NCBI GenBank assembly: GCA_900548955.1
Contig: URMQ01000098.1
Span: 1-6,396 of the forward strand
Length of the DNA: 6,396 bases
Reading direction: 5' to 3'
Source: an uncultured Eggerthella sp.
GTDB lineage: Bacteria > Actinomycetota > Coriobacteriia > Coriobacteriales > Eggerthellaceae
The notes below the pieces were generated by a model. The model worked only from the letters and a program-made list of their open reading frames with translations, was not told where the DNA came from and did no database searches. Position numbers and translations under genes: made by a program. Each line of letters begins with the position of its first letter. Positions within the stretch are counted from its first letter, which is position 1. Positions 5,081 through 6,396 of this stretch are shown here, one piece after another.

Positions 5081-6396
5081 TGTCTTGCTCCTGTCCAGGA
5101 AGACACTGCCGAATAAAGCTGATCTATGCCACTTTGGAAAGCGCCCGCAATCCCATCAGTCACAAAACTAGGCAAAGCTATCGTTATAGGAATTTCTACT
5201 TTGCCTTCTATAAGAACAATGGTTGCAATTTCAAAGTCTGCACTAAGCCCTTCAACGACACCACTTGCTAATGACTCAGCCGCTGAAGCAGCAGCATTCA
5301 AGCCGCCATCGCCATATTGAATGGCGGCATTTTTAGCTGACAGCATACGGGCAGAAAAGGTAGAATTATCCGCTTCTAAAACGTGACCAGAATTAACAAG
5401 TACCGCTTTTTTTGCCTGCAAATCCGGTGGAGCGAAGCCAAGATCTTCAATACGCTTCTCGAATTCATCAGATGCCCATGTACCCAATCCGCTTGCACTC
5501 CCCAAAGGAATACCATTAAGCACCTTTTCGATGAGCGATTGCAAAGCATCGTGACCCTGCACATACACTCCTAGCATTCCCGACCATATATCTAAAACCG
5601 TTTTTGCAGCCCCTACCGATGCACTTTGAGAATCGAGTCCATCCAGAAATGAAGTAAGAACATTTTTCCCTTCATCGGAAGATTCCCTAACCAAGGTCGA
5701 AGAGGACAAAGCTGCACGCACTCCAAGTTCTCCAGTTCCATCACTTGTTACAAAAAGAGAAGGAAAATGAGAAGCGGGTGATGCAGTATCCACCACAAGT
5801 GCTATTGCTCCCCAATGTCCTGGCGGCAGAATTTCTATTCGCTTTGAACATGCCTCGGAAATACCTTCAAAAAGCGCATCAAACAAATCCCCTGCAAGAT
5901 CTTTAATTTTCTGGCTTACAGGATCTAACTCGTCTCGTGCTTTTTGATATTCAGCTGCCGCACGAGCAACTTCGTTATAGTGATATTCAAATCCGTTTTC
6001 TATATTTGAAGAAGCGGCAGCAACTTTCCCCATACTGCTTGGCGCAAATTTACAATACGGACAGGTAGCATAAGCAGGATTTCTATCCATATCCCGAATA
6101 GAGCCCGTGCCTACGCTTGCTTGATTGATACAGCCCGGGCACCCGTTCCATGCATGCAAAGTAAACAAACCCTGCTCGTTTTGAGTCTTGGGATACACCA
6201 CATCGGTATACAGTGAAGTCAGACGCATCTCATCGGTGTTTTTCGGAAGAAGTGGAAACGAAGCATCAAAAGAACTTTCCGTCTCATGAACATATCCTTC
6301 GTCAACCGTTTTAACTGCATAGACATAAAACCGCTTACGCAAGGCAGAATTCGATTGTTCATCCACAGAAGACCCTTTTGGCTGTTCGTTTTCCAA
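5071..6396 (-). CDS. Large protein with CxxC-CxxC pair, C-terminal part, unknown function (open at window edge)
   Basis: At least 441 residues, open to the right edge. The first codon in the window is TTG with nothing visible upstream, so I treat it as the 3' part of a longer gene. I do not recognise a named family; likeness to TadG/TadE-associated proteins of Coriobacteriia is from memory and weak. Counting from the edge, C86/C89 (CPGC) and C112/C115 (CPYC) are 22 residues apart, like a zinc-ribbon or disulfide pair. A helical, Ala/Glu-rich stretch follows at about 125-185. The C-terminal 60 residues include a mildly hydrophobic IATIVLIEGKVEIPITIALP. No transmembrane helix or signal is clear within the window; one may lie upstream. 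The stop (TAA, 5071-5073) overlaps the TadE-like gene by 10 nt, so the two are probably translated together. Function is unknown beyond the envelope or pilus context. Confidence 0.82.
   Translation of the reverse strand: MENEQPKGSSVDEQSNSALRKRFYVYAVKTVDEGYVHETESSFDASFPLLPKNTDEMRLTSLYTDVVYPKTQNEQGLFTLHAWNGCPGCINQASVGTGSIRDMDRNPAYATCPYCKFAPSSMGKVAAASSNIENGFEYHYNEVARAAAEYQKARDELDPVSQKIKDLAGDLFDALFEGISEACSKRIEILPPGHWGAIALVVDTASPASHFPSLFVTSDGTGELGVRAALSSSTLVRESSDEGKNVLTSFLDGLDSQSASVGAAKTVLDIWSGMLGVYVQGHDALQSLIEKVLNGIPLGSASGLGTWASDEFEKRIEDLGFAPPDLQAKKAVLVNSGHVLEADNSTFSARMLSAKNAAIQYGDGGLNAAASAAESLASGVVEGLSADFEIATIVLIEGKVEIPITIALPSFVTDGIAGAFQSGIDQLYSAVSSWTGARQWR

Noticed and set aside
4575..5271. Plus-strand open frames across the TadE-like region
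   Set aside because: They are antisense to the pseudopilin gene. The Asn/Leu-rich repetitive product near 4900-5080 is the mirror of the leader repeats.

Overview
The window suggests a Gram-positive, moderate-GC bacterium. The best guess is Coriobacteriia (an Eggerthellaceae-like actinobacterium). The clues are a RuvC of the GIDPGLAHTGWG / FATGQARGAAL type, a long (about 514 aa) threonine synthase, a TadE/Flp-pilus-type cluster with a DUF192 gene, and a Gram-positive LexA (SOS) box. This placement is inference from remembered family likeness, not from a search.

Left part (1-1066). The minus strand carries the 5' part of ruvC (Holliday-junction resolvase), cut by the window edge. RuvC similarity stops abruptly about 58 bases from the edge. 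Its upstream region holds a 17-bp tandem repeat, a 12-bp direct repeat and a perfect LexA operator (545-558) beside a possible -10 box, so ruvC is probably SOS-regulated. Upstream on the same strand is a DtxR/MntR-family metalloregulator (623-1003), divergent from thrC.

Middle (1067-2800). thrC (threonine synthase, plus strand) probably starts at 1100, because promoter-like elements lie directly on the ATG at 1067. It ends in a strong intrinsic terminator (stem 2754-2766/2779-2791). That terminator lies inside the 3' coding end of the convergent gene.

Right part (2709-6396). Five minus-strand genes form one tightly packed, probably translationally coupled operon. In transcription order they are: a large protein, open at the window edge, with a CxxC...CxxC pair; a TadE-like pseudopilin with a GQMTIEF motif and an unusually long repeat-built leader; a single-pass membrane protein with a basic cytoplasmic N-terminus; a DUF192 protein; and a small zinc-ribbon protein with a perfectly periodic 11-aa repeat containing TTRLSLS. 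Overlaps are 10, 4 and 8 nt, with one 35-nt gap. TadE likeness and synteny suggest an envelope or pilus-like assembly module.

A recurring theme is local tandem duplication: 17-bp units upstream of ruvC, 33-bp units in the zinc-ribbon gene, and 12-bp and 72-bp units in the TadE leader. No tRNA, rRNA, CRISPR array or insertion sequence was recognised.
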